64,000 nucleotides of DNA from Dactylosporangium aurantiacum (GTDB taxonomy: Bacteria; Actinomycetota; Actinomycetes; Mycobacteriales; Micromonosporaceae). Under the pieces are notes generated by a model that worked only from the letters and a program-made list of their open reading frames with translations, searched no databases and was not told the DNA's origin. Position numbers and translations under genes: made by a program. Shown here in pieces: positions 1 through 8,403 of the stretch (position 1 is the first letter of the stretch; each line of letters opens with the position of its first letter). The DNA lies in contig NZ_JNYJ01000007.1 of the NCBI RefSeq assembly GCF_000716715.1, positions 62,001-126,000 of the forward strand, read 5' to 3'.

Positions 1-509
1 ATGCCGATCTTCGCGACCGCGCGGGCGGCGAGGGGGCCGTCCTCCACGATCATCTCGGCGAGGCTGCGGGCCTGGAGCAGCTCCATGACGATCCACGGCC
101 GGCCGGCCTCGGTGACCACGTCGTAGACCTGGACGACGGCGGGGTGCGACAGCGCCGCGGCGGCGCGGGCCTCGCGCAGCGTCCGCTGGTACATCGAGTC
201 GCGGTCGCTGGGCGCCATGTTCGGCGGCAGGATGACCTCTTTGACGGCCACGTCGCGGCGCAGCACCGTGTCGCTGGCGCGCCAGACGGTGCCCATGCCG
301 CCGTGGCCGATGGCGGTGCGCAGCGCGTAGCGCCCGCCGATCACCACACCCGGCGCGGCACGCTGGCCGGGCACGGGCATGCTCGTGGAGCCAGGCTCGC
401 GCGGCTCCCGCTGCTCAGGGCCGCGCGCAGGGTCACGCCCGGCTCCGGCGGAGGCCAGAGCGCCGGTGGGTGGCAGGGGCTCGCCGTGCCACGTCGGGAG
501 CTGAGTCAC
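1..509 (-). CDS. Serine/threonine protein kinase, N-terminal part (truncated by window edge)
   Basis: A Hanks-type kinase that would phosphorylate Ser/Thr of cellular proteins. Reading the minus strand from GTG 509-507, a Pro/Gly-rich stretch of about 50 residues precedes VIGGRYALRTAIGHGGMGTVW (glycine loop), then VAVKEVILPP (ATP-anchoring Lys), a REARAAAALSHP helix and the hinge WIVMELLQ. The HRD and DFG motifs lie outside the window. The kinase at 28503-30446 has the same glycine loop and IKEVI motif, so the two are paralogues. No good Shine-Dalgarno precedes the GTG; an in-frame ATG about 40 codons later is an alternative. Family is certain, start uncertain. Confidence 0.88.
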   Translation of the reverse strand, partial: MTQLPTWHGEPLPPTGALASAGAGRDPARGPEQREPREPGSTSMPVPGQRAAPGVVIGGRYALRTAIGHGGMGTVWRASDTVLRRDVAVKEVILPPNMAPSDRDSMYQRTLREARAAAALSHPAVVQVYDVVTEAGRPWIVMELLQARSLAEMIVEDGPLAARAVAKIG

Positions 510-1165
510 AGGCAGTAAACCGTCGTCATGGAGGGGAGATGACTTTCTCGCTGTACGACCGCGGTCCCCACTATCTTGCTTGCTGCTCGCCGGTTAAGAA
601 AGGTGGGGTCCGGTCCTTCACCGTACCGTGACCCGTAGGCAACCGTGCGTGCTGATCTTGTCGCGCTCCTGAACCGGGTGGATTGAATCCGCGGTTTCGG
701 GGAACCGGAACGGTGCGGCGGAGCGTCTACGCAGGGGTACTGAAACGCGCCTGGAACATCGGGGGACTACTTTCCCTGGATTTCCTGGTGCGCCTGCCGA
801 TCGGGGGGCGGGACGGACGCAGGGTGCGGCACCGGCCCCCGGGTTCATGCCACGCTGCGACGTCTTCCGTCACTGTGCGTCGACCTGGGGCGATGATGGT
901 GACGGCACGAAGGCGAAAAGTTACTCGCGACACCACGTGACCGTGGCGCCTGTCACCCGTTGTAGGAGGTGAGGGGTTCTTGTCTGAAGCGGACCGTGCA
1001 CTTCCGACGGGGCCAGCAACTTTACGCCTCCAGTACCAATCAAGTGACGCTCAGCTATCCCAGCATCACGAGAATGATGTTGCGCTCCGTCACCTTGACC
1101 CAGTTAGTCTGTCCGTGGCACGCATGGGGCGGGCCGCTCCTTTAGACCGAAATAGAGAACTCACC
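510..1165. other. Intergenic region between kinase and amidohydrolase
   Basis: I see no convincing gene here. It holds an ECF-like promoter (701-729), a strong ribosome-binding site at 964-969 followed by a TTG at 980, and about 185 bases (980-1165) in frame with the amidohydrolase. That stretch has two TTA codons and many A/T third positions, unlike every neighbouring gene, so I treat it as leader rather than coding. Confidence 0.5.
701..729 (+). promoter_or_regulatory. Candidate ECF sigma-factor promoter
   Basis: GGAACC at 701-706 and GTCTA at 725-729 are separated by 18 bp. This resembles GGAAC...GTY promoters used by ECF sigma factors (SigE/SigR type). It would drive the amidohydrolase with a long leader. 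Motif match only. Confidence 0.35.
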
Positions 1166-2449
1166 GTGACGAGAGCGCTGACGCTGCCCGATCCTGCCGC
1201 CGCTGCGGCACGGGTCAGCAAGTTGACGTCGTCCTGGCCCGAGACTCCACCCGGGGCCGATCCGCTGCCCGGTCAGCTCGACCGCTGGCTCACCTCCCGG
1301 GGCGCCGAGCTCGTAGCCGTCCGACGTCACATTCACGCGCATCCGGAGCTCTCCGGCCAGGAGTTCGAGACGGCGGCCCTGGTCGCCCGCGAGCTGACCC
1401 GCGCCGGTCTGTCGCCCCGCATGCTGCCCAAAGGCAACGGCGTCATGTGCGACATCGGCTACGGCGACCGGGTCATCGCGCTGCGCGCCGACCTCGACGC
1501 GCTGCCGCTGCCCGACACCAAGGACGTGCCCTACCGCTCCACCGTCGACAACGTCTGCCACGCCTGCGGTCACGACGTGCACACCACGATCCTGCTCGGC
1601 GTCGGCCTGGCCCTCGCCCAGCTGGCCGAGCGCGACGAGCTGCCCGGCCGGGTGCGGCTGCTGTTCCAGCCCGCCGAGGAGACGATGCCGTCCGGCGCGC
1701 CCGAGGTCATCGCGGCCGGCGGCCTGAAGGACGTCGCCGCGATCTACGCGCTGCACTGCGCGCCGCAGCTGCCGGTCGGGCTGGTCGGGGTCCGCTCCGG
1801 GCCGTTCACCGCCGCCGCCGACAAGATCGAGGTCCGGCTCACCGGCCGGGGCGGGCACACCGCCCGGCCGCACCTGACCGCCGACCTCGTCCACGCGCTC
1901 GGCCGGATCCTGGTGGACGTGCCGTCGCTGCTGGACCGCAAGCTCGACGCCCGCGCCGGGGTCTCCATGGTGTGGGGTGCCGTGCGGGCCGGCGAGGCGG
2001 CCAACGCGATCCCGATCGAGGGCATGGCCCGCGGCACGATCCGCGTGCTGAGCCGCGACGCGTGGCGCGACGTGCCCGAGCTGGTCACCAAGCTGGTCCA
2101 CGACGTGATCGCGCCGACCGGCGCCGACGTCGAGGTCAAGTACACCCGCGGCGTCCCGCCCGTCGTCAACGACCGGCTCGCCACCGCGATCGTCGCCGGC
2201 GCGGCCGGCGCCGCCCTGGGCCCCGACCGGGTGGTCGAGGCCGAGATCAGCATGGGCGGCGAGGACTTCGCGTTCTACCTCGACGGCGTGCCCGGCTCCA
2301 TGATCCGGCTCGGCGTCGGCGTGCCCGGCTCCGACCTCAAGGTCGACATCCACCAGTCGGCGTTCGACGTGGACGAGCGCGCGATCGGCCACGGCGTGCG
2401 CGTCATGGTCCACACGGCGCTCGCCGCCCTGAGCGCCGGCGCGTTCTGA
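1166..2449 (+). CDS. M20 family amidohydrolase (hippurate/N-acyl amino acid hydrolase-like)
   Basis: A metal-dependent cytosolic amidohydrolase that would cleave N-acyl or N-carbamoyl amide bonds. From GTG 1166 (427 residues) the chain shows RRHIHAHPELSGQEFET, the metal-binding CHACGHDVHTT, PAEE (catalytic and metal acid), GGHTARPH in the lid domain and MGGEDFAFYL near the C-terminus, the usual order in the amidohydrolase branch of peptidase M20. Length matches the family. A TTG at 980 with a perfect AGGAGG would add 62 residues, but that extension has two TTA codons and atypical composition, so GTG 1166 is preferred. The substrate cannot be read from sequence. Confidence 0.9.
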   Translation: MTRALTLPDPAAAAARVSKLTSSWPETPPGADPLPGQLDRWLTSRGAELVAVRRHIHAHPELSGQEFETAALVARELTRAGLSPRMLPKGNGVMCDIGYGDRVIALRADLDALPLPDTKDVPYRSTVDNVCHACGHDVHTTILLGVGLALAQLAERDELPGRVRLLFQPAEETMPSGAPEVIAAGGLKDVAAIYALHCAPQLPVGLVGVRSGPFTAAADKIEVRLTGRGGHTARPHLTADLVHALGRILVDVPSLLDRKLDARAGVSMVWGAVRAGEAANAIPIEGMARGTIRVLSRDAWRDVPELVTKLVHDVIAPTGADVEVKYTRGVPPVVNDRLATAIVAGAAGAALGPDRVVEAEISMGGEDFAFYLDGVPGSMIRLGVGVPGSDLKVDIHQSAFDVDERAIGHGVRVMVHTALAALSAGAF

Positions 2450-2526
2450 CCCGGCACCCGCGCCGGCGGCACCTGCGGGGGCGACACCTCTATCGAAAAG
2501 CGTCGCCGGTCTGATAGCCATGGACC

Positions 2527-4773
2527 GTGGTCACTGAGTTGCGTGTGCACGGCGTCACGGGCACCCCGGCGGAGGACATCCTCGACCGGCCGCTGCTGCG
2601 GCGGGTCGCGGGCGACACCGACGCCGGGTTCTTCCGCCCCCGCGCGGAGTACGGCGCGGTCACCGGCCCCGGCGGCGTGGCCCTGGAGGCCTACCGCTGG
2701 GGCAACCTCACCGCCGGCGCCGCCGCCCGGGCGCTGTGGCTGCTCCTGCTGCCGTTCATGTTCGCCAACGTCGCGATCTGGCTGCGGCCCGACGTCGGCG
2801 CCGGGGCCAGGACCGTGATCCGCGCGCTGACCAGGGTCTTCGCGCTGACGATGACGGCGTCGTTCGTCCTGTCGTTCGTGGAGATCTCCATGGACCTCGT
2901 CGGCTGGCAGTGCGCGGCGCTGCCCCGGTGCCTGCAGGACCGCTCGTACCTGTCGGTGCTCGCCGACGGCACGTTCGCCACGACCAGCCGGCGGCTCGCC
3001 GTGACCGCCCTGGTCCCGGTCCTCGCGATCGCGTTCCTGTGGTTCCTGGGCCGGCGCACCTGGGCCCGCTACGAGGGCTTCCCGATCAACACCGACGGCG
3101 ACGGCGACGGCCTGGCCCATCCGTGCTTCTGGAACGGCCGGCCGCTCGTCGGCCGGCTCCGCTCGCTGCACATCGCGGTCGCGTTCGGCACCCTCGACGC
3201 GGTGCTGCTCGGGGTGCTCGTCCCGCACGACCGGCACCCGGCCGGCTACGTCCTCGCCGCCGGTACGGCGCTGATCCTGCTGCTCGGGTTCGTCGCGGTG
3301 ACCCTGCGCGCCGTCGTGCACCGCGACGCGCCGGCGAGCTGGGCGAAGCCGCTCACCCGGTGGCTCAGCCACGCCGCCGTCGGGCTGACCGGCCTGGTCC
3401 TCGCCTACGCCTGCCTGCCCCGCGACGGGTGGACGGCCACCGGCCACATGCCGGTCTTCAGCGGCACCATCACCGTGCTCTTCGCGGTGCAGGTCCTGCT
3501 GATGCTGGTCCTGGGCGCGGTGGTCCTCGCGACCCGGCCCAGGGGCACGTTCCTGCAGGGCCTCGCCGGGCCCCTGATCGCCAGCACCGGCCTGGGCGTC
3601 GCCGTCGCGTTCGCCGCCGGGATGGCGTACCGGGTCGCCGACTTCCTCGACCGGCGGTCGGCGCCGTCCACCGCCGACTACGGCGAGGCCCGCCAGCTCA
3701 TCGAGCCGCCGCCGGCCTACGAGTGGGCCGCGGCCGGCTTCGTCCTGCTGCTGGTGCTCGCGGCGCTGGTCGGGCTCAGCATGGGGCTGCCGCTGGTGCG
3801 TCGCCTGCGCCGGTACGCCCGGGTCGTCACCGACGCCGACTTCCGCGGCGGCCGGCAGCGCGACGAGCGGCGGGCCGGGCAGATCGACACCGCCGTCGCC
3901 GACGCCCTCGTCACCGACCACGTCGGCCGGCTGCTCGTATGGGTGTTCGTGCCGGCCGCCGCGGCGGCGGTCGTCGCGACCGGGTTCGCCCTGCTCGGGC
4001 AGCGGCCGATCCGGCTGGCGGCGTCGGGCTCGGCCGCGGCCGAGGTGATGGCCGCCGTCGTCAACCTTGGCACCTACCTCATCGGCCTGTCGGCGTTCGC
4101 GCTCGTGTTCATCGGCATCCTGGCGTACCGCTACCAGCGCTTCCGCCGCATCGTCGGCGTCCTGTGGGACCTCGGCACGTTCTGGCCGCGGGCCGCCCAC
4201 CCGCTGGCGCCGCCCTGCTACGCCGAACGGGTCGTGCCGGAGCTCGCCCGCCGGGCCGGGTGGCTCGCCGCCGAGCAGGGCGGGGTGATCCTGTCCGGGC
4301 ACAGCCAGGGCACCGTCCTGGCCGCGGCGACCGTCCTGCAGCTGCCGCCCCAGGCGCAGGCCCGCACCGCGCTGCTGACCTACGGCTCGCCCCTGCGCCG
4401 CCTGTACGCCCGCTTCTTCCCCGCCTACGTCAACGACGCGGTCCTGCAGCGCATCGGCGCGGTGCTGACCCGCCCCGAGGATGGCGTCCCCGGCGCGGGC
4501 CAGCACAGCCCCCGTTGGGTCAACCTGTGGCGGGACACCGACCCGATCGGCGGCCCGGTGCAGTCACCGACCGCACGGGATGTGCGGCTGGTGGACCCGC
4601 CGGGCTTCGACATCGCCCCGGGCGACACGGTGTTCCCCAAGGTTGACGGCCACTCCGGCTACCAGCTGCGCCCCGCGTTCGGCGCCACCGTGGCCGGACT
4701 CGTGCAGGTGCTGTCGGATTCCTCGGCCGAGCCGCCGACGGCGTCGAACGCGCCGGCGGTCCCCGCCACCTGA
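2527..4773 (+). CDS. Polytopic membrane protein with alpha/beta-hydrolase motif
   Basis: A 748-residue protein. It opens with LRVHGVTGTPAEDIL, resembling the first strand and oxyanion loop of lipase-like hydrolases. About ten hydrophobic segments follow between residues 60 and 540. The C-terminal part carries the nucleophile elbow ILSGHSQGTVLAA with Ser at about 593, followed by TYGSPLRRLYARFFP. This looks like a hydrolase whose N- and C-terminal halves are separated by a membrane domain. Substrate unknown; esterase or lipase activity is inferred from GxSxG only. GTG start; no strong RBS is visible. Confidence 0.7.
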   Translation: MVTELRVHGVTGTPAEDILDRPLLRRVAGDTDAGFFRPRAEYGAVTGPGGVALEAYRWGNLTAGAAARALWLLLLPFMFANVAIWLRPDVGAGARTVIRALTRVFALTMTASFVLSFVEISMDLVGWQCAALPRCLQDRSYLSVLADGTFATTSRRLAVTALVPVLAIAFLWFLGRRTWARYEGFPINTDGDGDGLAHPCFWNGRPLVGRLRSLHIAVAFGTLDAVLLGVLVPHDRHPAGYVLAAGTALILLLGFVAVTLRAVVHRDAPASWAKPLTRWLSHAAVGLTGLVLAYACLPRDGWTATGHMPVFSGTITVLFAVQVLLMLVLGAVVLATRPRGTFLQGLAGPLIASTGLGVAVAFAAGMAYRVADFLDRRSAPSTADYGEARQLIEPPPAYEWAAAGFVLLLVLAALVGLSMGLPLVRRLRRYARVVTDADFRGGRQRDERRAGQIDTAVADALVTDHVGRLLVWVFVPAAAAAVVATGFALLGQRPIRLAASGSAAAEVMAAVVNLGTYLIGLSAFALVFIGILAYRYQRFRRIVGVLWDLGTFWPRAAHPLAPPCYAERVVPELARRAGWLAAEQGGVILSGHSQGTVLAAATVLQLPPQAQARTALLTYGSPLRRLYARFFPAYVNDAVLQRIGAVLTRPEDGVPGAGQHSPRWVNLWRDTDPIGGPVQSPTARDVRLVDPPGFDIAPGDTVFPKVDGHSGYQLRPAFGATVAGLVQVLSDSSAEPPTASNAPAVPAT

Positions 4774-4841
4774 CCGGCCCCGGGACCGGCCCCCGACCGG
4801 TCCGGTCACGGGCCGGTCGCCGCTTGCCCGGAGCGGTCCGG

Positions 4842-6131
4842 TCACCGGTCCTTCGGGTCGTCCTCGGCGCGCCGCGCGGGCGGTGTGCGGTCCGGCCCCC
4901 GGCCGCCGGCAGACGGCTCGGGGACCGGACCGGCACCGCCACCGTCACCCGGACCGCCGGCAGGCGGCGCGGCGACGGGGCCGGCAACGGGCGGCGCGGA
5001 GACGACACCCTGCGCGGGCGGCGCGGAAACCTGCCCGGCCGCGCCCTGCGCCGGCGGGGCGGCCACCGCACCCTGCGCGGGCGGCGCGGAGACCTGCCCG
5101 CCGGCGGGCGGCGCGGAGACCGGGCCACGGGCGGGCGGCACGGCGCCGGGGCGCGGCGCGACCGGGAACGCCGGCGGGCTCCAGCCCGGCAGCGGCCCCG
5201 CCGGCTGGGCCCCCGCGGCGGCCGGGGCCGGGCGCTTCGGGCGGAACCGGCGGTACAGCCGGACCAGGACGTACAGCGGCACACCCAGCAGCAGGACCCA
5301 GGGGGCGAGCCAGCCCAGCACCGTCAGCGCCACCTGCAGCGAGGCCAGGAACGCCGTCATGCCGTCCTTGAAGCCGGCCACGACGCCGATCTCGTCCTTG
5401 TCGCGGGTGATCGCCGCCTCCGGGCCGAGCAGCTGCAGCGTGATCGTCGACAGCGCGGTCAGGCCGTCGAGCTTGCGCTTGCGGGCCTGCAGCGACTCCA
5501 GGTCGGACAGGCGGCGCGACAGCTCCGACTCCAGCGAGGTGATCTCGCCGATCGTGGTCGCCCGCGCCAGCAGCGCCCGGATGCGCTCCACGCTCGCCTC
5601 GGCGTTGTCCAGCCGCGCCTGCACGTCGACGACCTGGTCGGTCACGTCCTGCGCGGTGACGGTGCGGTCCTCCTCGTCGCCGAGCTCCTTGAGCTGCTCC
5701 AGCGTCGGGGTGAACTTCGCCGCCGGGATCCGCAGCACCAGGGTGCCGGTGGAGCGGCGGTCGTCGCGCCGGCGGTTGTCGCCGCCGACGAAGCCGCCCG
5801 CGGCGGTGGCGAGGGAGATCGCCCTGGCGGCCGCGGCGTCGACGTCGTCCACGCGGACCGTCATCGTGCCGGCGTAGATGATCGAGCGGTTCTCGACGTC
5901 GAGGTTGCCGGGGGCCTTCTGCCCGGTGTCCTGACCGGGGTTCTGGTTCGGCTGCTGCTCCTTGGCGGGGCCGGCGCCACCTTCGGCCGGCACCGCGCCG
6001 GGCGCCACCGCGCCGCGGTCGGCCGAGCTGGGGGCGGCGGAGTCCTTGCTGTCGGCGGCGCAGCCGCTCACCGCGACGAGCAGCGCGGCACCCGCCGCCG
6101 TGAGGAACAGTCTGGTGCGCCTGACTGACAT
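4842..6131 (-). CDS. DUF4349 domain lipoprotein
   Basis: A 429-residue membrane-anchored lipoprotein. ATG 6131 is preceded by AGGAGG. The N-terminus is a lipoprotein signal (LLVAVSGC). The DUF4349 core begins at RSIIYAGTMTVRVDDVDAAA and includes a coiled-coil stretch (ARLDNAEASVERIRALLARA). A membrane segment (VLGWLAPWVLLLGVPLYVLV) is followed by a basic stop and a C-terminal tail of about 110 residues built from degenerate APPAQG/APPAGG repeats. Function of DUF4349 proteins is unknown. The low-complexity tail is unusual and may be a spacer. An upstream in-frame extension lacks coding character. Confidence 0.85.
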   Translation of the reverse strand: MSVRRTRLFLTAAGAALLVAVSGCAADSKDSAAPSSADRGAVAPGAVPAEGGAGPAKEQQPNQNPGQDTGQKAPGNLDVENRSIIYAGTMTVRVDDVDAAAARAISLATAAGGFVGGDNRRRDDRRSTGTLVLRIPAAKFTPTLEQLKELGDEEDRTVTAQDVTDQVVDVQARLDNAEASVERIRALLARATTIGEITSLESELSRRLSDLESLQARKRKLDGLTALSTITLQLLGPEAAITRDKDEIGVVAGFKDGMTAFLASLQVALTVLGWLAPWVLLLGVPLYVLVRLYRRFRPKRPAPAAAGAQPAGPLPGWSPPAFPVAPRPGAVPPARGPVSAPPAGGQVSAPPAQGAVAAPPAQGAAGQVSAPPAQGVVSAPPVAGPVAAPPAGGPGDGGGAGPVPEPSAGGRGPDRTPPARRAEDDPKDR

Positions 6132-6293
6132 GACGCCTCCTGGGTAGGGTCGACCGGAGCGATCGAACTGCACCCTGGGACGCATCCGGGCGCCGCCCCG
6201 GTTCCCGCCCCCAGCGTCACGGTTGCGACACGGCAGGGCCACGGCCAGAGCACGGCGCCAGCGGCGGCAGCACTCGAGAGGGGACCGGAAAGC

Positions 6294-6920
6294 ATGCGCG
6301 TCACCAAGTTCACGCACGCCTGTCTGCGCATCGAGCACGACGGCGGGGTGCTGGTGATCGACCCGGGGGTGTTCAGCGAGCCCGAGGCGCTCGACGGCGC
6401 CGACGCGGTGCTCATCACGCACGAGCACATGGACCACCTCGACATCGAGGCGCTGCGGGCGCTGAAGCAGCCCGAGCTCACCGTGCACACCCACGCCGAC
6501 GTCGAGGCGCAGCTGGCCGACCTCGACGCCGACGTGTACGCGGTCGCGCCCGGCGACACGTTCGTCGCGGCGGGGATGACGGTGCGCGCCCACGGCGGCC
6601 GGCACGCGATCATCCACCCTGACATCCCGCGCATCGTCAACGTCGGGTTCGTGATCGACACCCCGGACGGCGCGCTGTACCACCCCGGCGACGCGTTCCA
6701 CGTGCCGGACGAGCCGATCGCCACCCTGTTCGTGCCGGTGTCCGCGCCGTGGCTGAAGCTCGCCGAGGCGATCGACTTCACCCGGGAGGTGGCGCCGGAG
6801 CGCGCGTTCGCGCTGCACGACAGCCTGCTGGTGGAGGCCGGTCAGCAGATGGTCACCGGGCACATGACCCGGCTGTCCGGCACCCGCTACGCCCGCCTGG
6901 AGCCGGGCGAGTCGATCTGA
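6294..6920 (+). CDS. MBL-fold metal-dependent hydrolase (UlaG-like)
   Basis: A 208-residue cytosolic protein of the metallo-beta-lactamase fold. It starts MRVTKFTHACLRIEHDGGVLVIDPG, typical of UlaG/YcaZ-like members. The metal site THEHMDHLD supplies His43, His45, Asp47 and His48. A second-site His appears in YHPGDAFHVPD and a late His in FALHDSLL. An RBS (GAGAGGGGA) precedes the ATG. Substrate unknown; phosphodiester or lactone hydrolysis is possible for this branch. Confidence 0.88.
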   Translation: MRVTKFTHACLRIEHDGGVLVIDPGVFSEPEALDGADAVLITHEHMDHLDIEALRALKQPELTVHTHADVEAQLADLDADVYAVAPGDTFVAAGMTVRAHGGRHAIIHPDIPRIVNVGFVIDTPDGALYHPGDAFHVPDEPIATLFVPVSAPWLKLAEAIDFTREVAPERAFALHDSLLVEAGQQMVTGHMTRLSGTRYARLEPGESI

Positions 6921-6930
6921 GCGCCGGGCC

Positions 6931-7506
6931 TTACTGAGGCCCCCGCCAGGTCATCAGGTTGGCGAAGAGCTCCGCCTGCTCGACGGCGTCGTCCAGGGCG
7001 TGGTGCGTGTGCCGGCGCTTCGACAGCAGGTGCGCCGGCATGCGCCCCTTCACGGCCGCGCCGATCGGCACCCCGGCCCGCACCGCGTAGAGGGTCTTGA
7101 TGTCCAGGCAGCCGGAGTGGCCGAAGACGCTGGCGCCGGTGAAGCGCAGCAGGTACCAGTACAGGAACATCCAGTCGAACACGGCCGGGTAGGCCACGAC
7201 GACGGGCCGCCCGGCGCCGGCCGTGCGCGTCACCCAGGCGCTGAGCTCGGCCATGGCGACGGCCGGGTCCGCGCCGTCGCGCAGCAGCGCCGCCCGGTCC
7301 AGCCCGGACACCGCGAGGGCCTCCGGCACGAAGTCGTCGCTGATCGGGCGCAGCTCCCGGTAGAACGTGTCGGCGGTCGGGTCGGCCGCGGCGAACACCC
7401 CGTCGGACCGGCCGGCGACCGCGAGACCGACGCTCACCATCGAGTAGGGCCCCGGGATCGGGCCGTCGGCCTCGACATCGAGGGAGAAATAGACGTCCGC
7501 GCGCAT
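6931..7506 (-). CDS. DnaQ-like 3'-5' exonuclease
   Basis: A 191-residue nuclease of the DEDDh superfamily. Exo I is SLDVEADG (Asp and Glu metal ligands), a middle motif is AYPAVFDWMFLYWYL, and exo III is HHALDDAVEQAELF with the His and last Asp. It lacks other domains, so it resembles stand-alone RNase T/oligoribonuclease-like enzymes acting on RNA or single-stranded DNA. No Shine-Dalgarno; a TAGGAT box ends 6 nt before ATG 7506, indicating leaderless mRNA. The divergent gene at 7529 is only 22 bp away and shares the promoter region. Confidence 0.88.
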   Translation of the reverse strand: MRADVYFSLDVEADGPIPGPYSMVSVGLAVAGRSDGVFAAADPTADTFYRELRPISDDFVPEALAVSGLDRAALLRDGADPAVAMAELSAWVTRTAGAGRPVVVAYPAVFDWMFLYWYLLRFTGASVFGHSGCLDIKTLYAVRAGVPIGAAVKGRMPAHLLSKRRHTHHALDDAVEQAELFANLMTWRGPQ

Positions 7507-7528
7507 CCGCTGATCCTACGATCGAGGG
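7507..7528. promoter_or_regulatory. Bidirectional leaderless promoter pair
   Basis: The 22 bp between two divergent start codons contain a minus-strand -10 box TAGGAT (7518 to 7513) and a plus-strand -10 box TACGAT (7517-7522). They share the TA at 7517-7518. Each lies exactly 6 nt from its start codon (ATG 7506, GTG 7529), so both mRNAs are predicted to begin at the start codon. Confidence 0.65.
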
Positions 7529-8329
7529 GTGGACGATGCGCTCGCCGCCGTGGTGGCCCGGCTCTACGCGGTGCCGCCGGAGGAGTTCGTGGCGGTGCGC
7601 GCCGCGGAGGTGGCCAGGGCCCGGCAGGCGCGCGACACCCGGCTCGCCGCCGCGGTCGGCAAGCTGCGCAAGCCGACCGTCGCGGCGTGGCTGGTCAACC
7701 TCCTCGCCCACGAGCGCCCCGACCTGGTCGGTGAGCTGCTGGAGTTGGGCGAGCAGCTGCGCGACGCCCAGCGCGAGCTGCGCGGCGGCGAGCTGCGCGA
7801 GCTGTCCGTCCGCCGCCGCTCCACCGTCGCCGCCCTGGCCAGGGAGGCCGCCCGCCTCGCCGGCCCCGACCGGGGCAACCTGCCGCTGCCGGAGGTCGAG
7901 AACACGTTCGCGGCAGCGCTCGCCGACGCGACGGTCGCCGCGGCGGTACAGCAGGGGGCGCTGACGAAGTCGCTGGAGTACACGGGCTTCGGCGAGACCC
8001 CGCGGCCGCAGCTGCGGCTCGTGCAGGGCGGCGAGGACACGCCCCGGACGGGCACCGTGACCGCGAAACGGTCCGCGCCGACGCAGGACGACCGGGAGCA
8101 GCGCGCCGAGGCCCGCCGCCGCGAGGAGGAGCGCCGCCGCGCCGAGGAGGAGCGGGCCAGGGCGGTCCGGCAGGCCCGCCGCGAGCTGATGACGGCGCTG
8201 CAGCAGCTCAGCGACGCGGAGACGGCGAAGGCCGAGGCGGAGCGCGCCGTCGCCGCCGCCGGGAAGGCGATCGCGTCGGCGGAGAAGCGGGTCAAGATCG
8301 CCCAGGACGCCCTCGCCGACCTGTCCTGA
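7529..8329 (+). CDS. Conserved hypothetical coiled-coil protein
   Basis: A 266-residue actinobacterial protein of unknown function. The N-terminal half is helical and contains RQARDTRLAAAVGKLRKPTVAAWLVNLLA. The C-terminal third is a charged coiled coil (repeats of REEERRRAEEERA, then DAETAKAEAERAVAAAGKAIASAEKRV). No signal peptide or membrane segment. GTG start with TACGAT 6 nt upstream (leaderless). It is divergent to the exonuclease with overlapping -10 boxes, which suggests co-expression, but no functional link is known. Confidence 0.8.
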   Translation: MDDALAAVVARLYAVPPEEFVAVRAAEVARARQARDTRLAAAVGKLRKPTVAAWLVNLLAHERPDLVGELLELGEQLRDAQRELRGGELRELSVRRRSTVAALAREAARLAGPDRGNLPLPEVENTFAAALADATVAAAVQQGALTKSLEYTGFGETPRPQLRLVQGGEDTPRTGTVTAKRSAPTQDDREQRAEARRREEERRRAEEERARAVRQARRELMTALQQLSDAETAKAEAERAVAAAGKAIASAEKRVKIAQDALADLS

Positions 8330-8403
8330 ACCCGACTCCTGAACCCGACCTGGGCACCCGCCACGAACGTGTGCCTACACGGTGATCGACCGGAGCGGGC
8401 AGA

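Noticed and set aside
1142..2521. Long minus-strand frame opposite the amidohydrolase
   Set aside because: The plus strand encodes an intact M20 enzyme with all metal ligands; the antisense product is low-complexity.
4520..5371. Plus-strand open frames across the DUF4349 gene tail
   Set aside because: They are shadows of the GC-rich Pro/Ala repeats coding on the minus strand.
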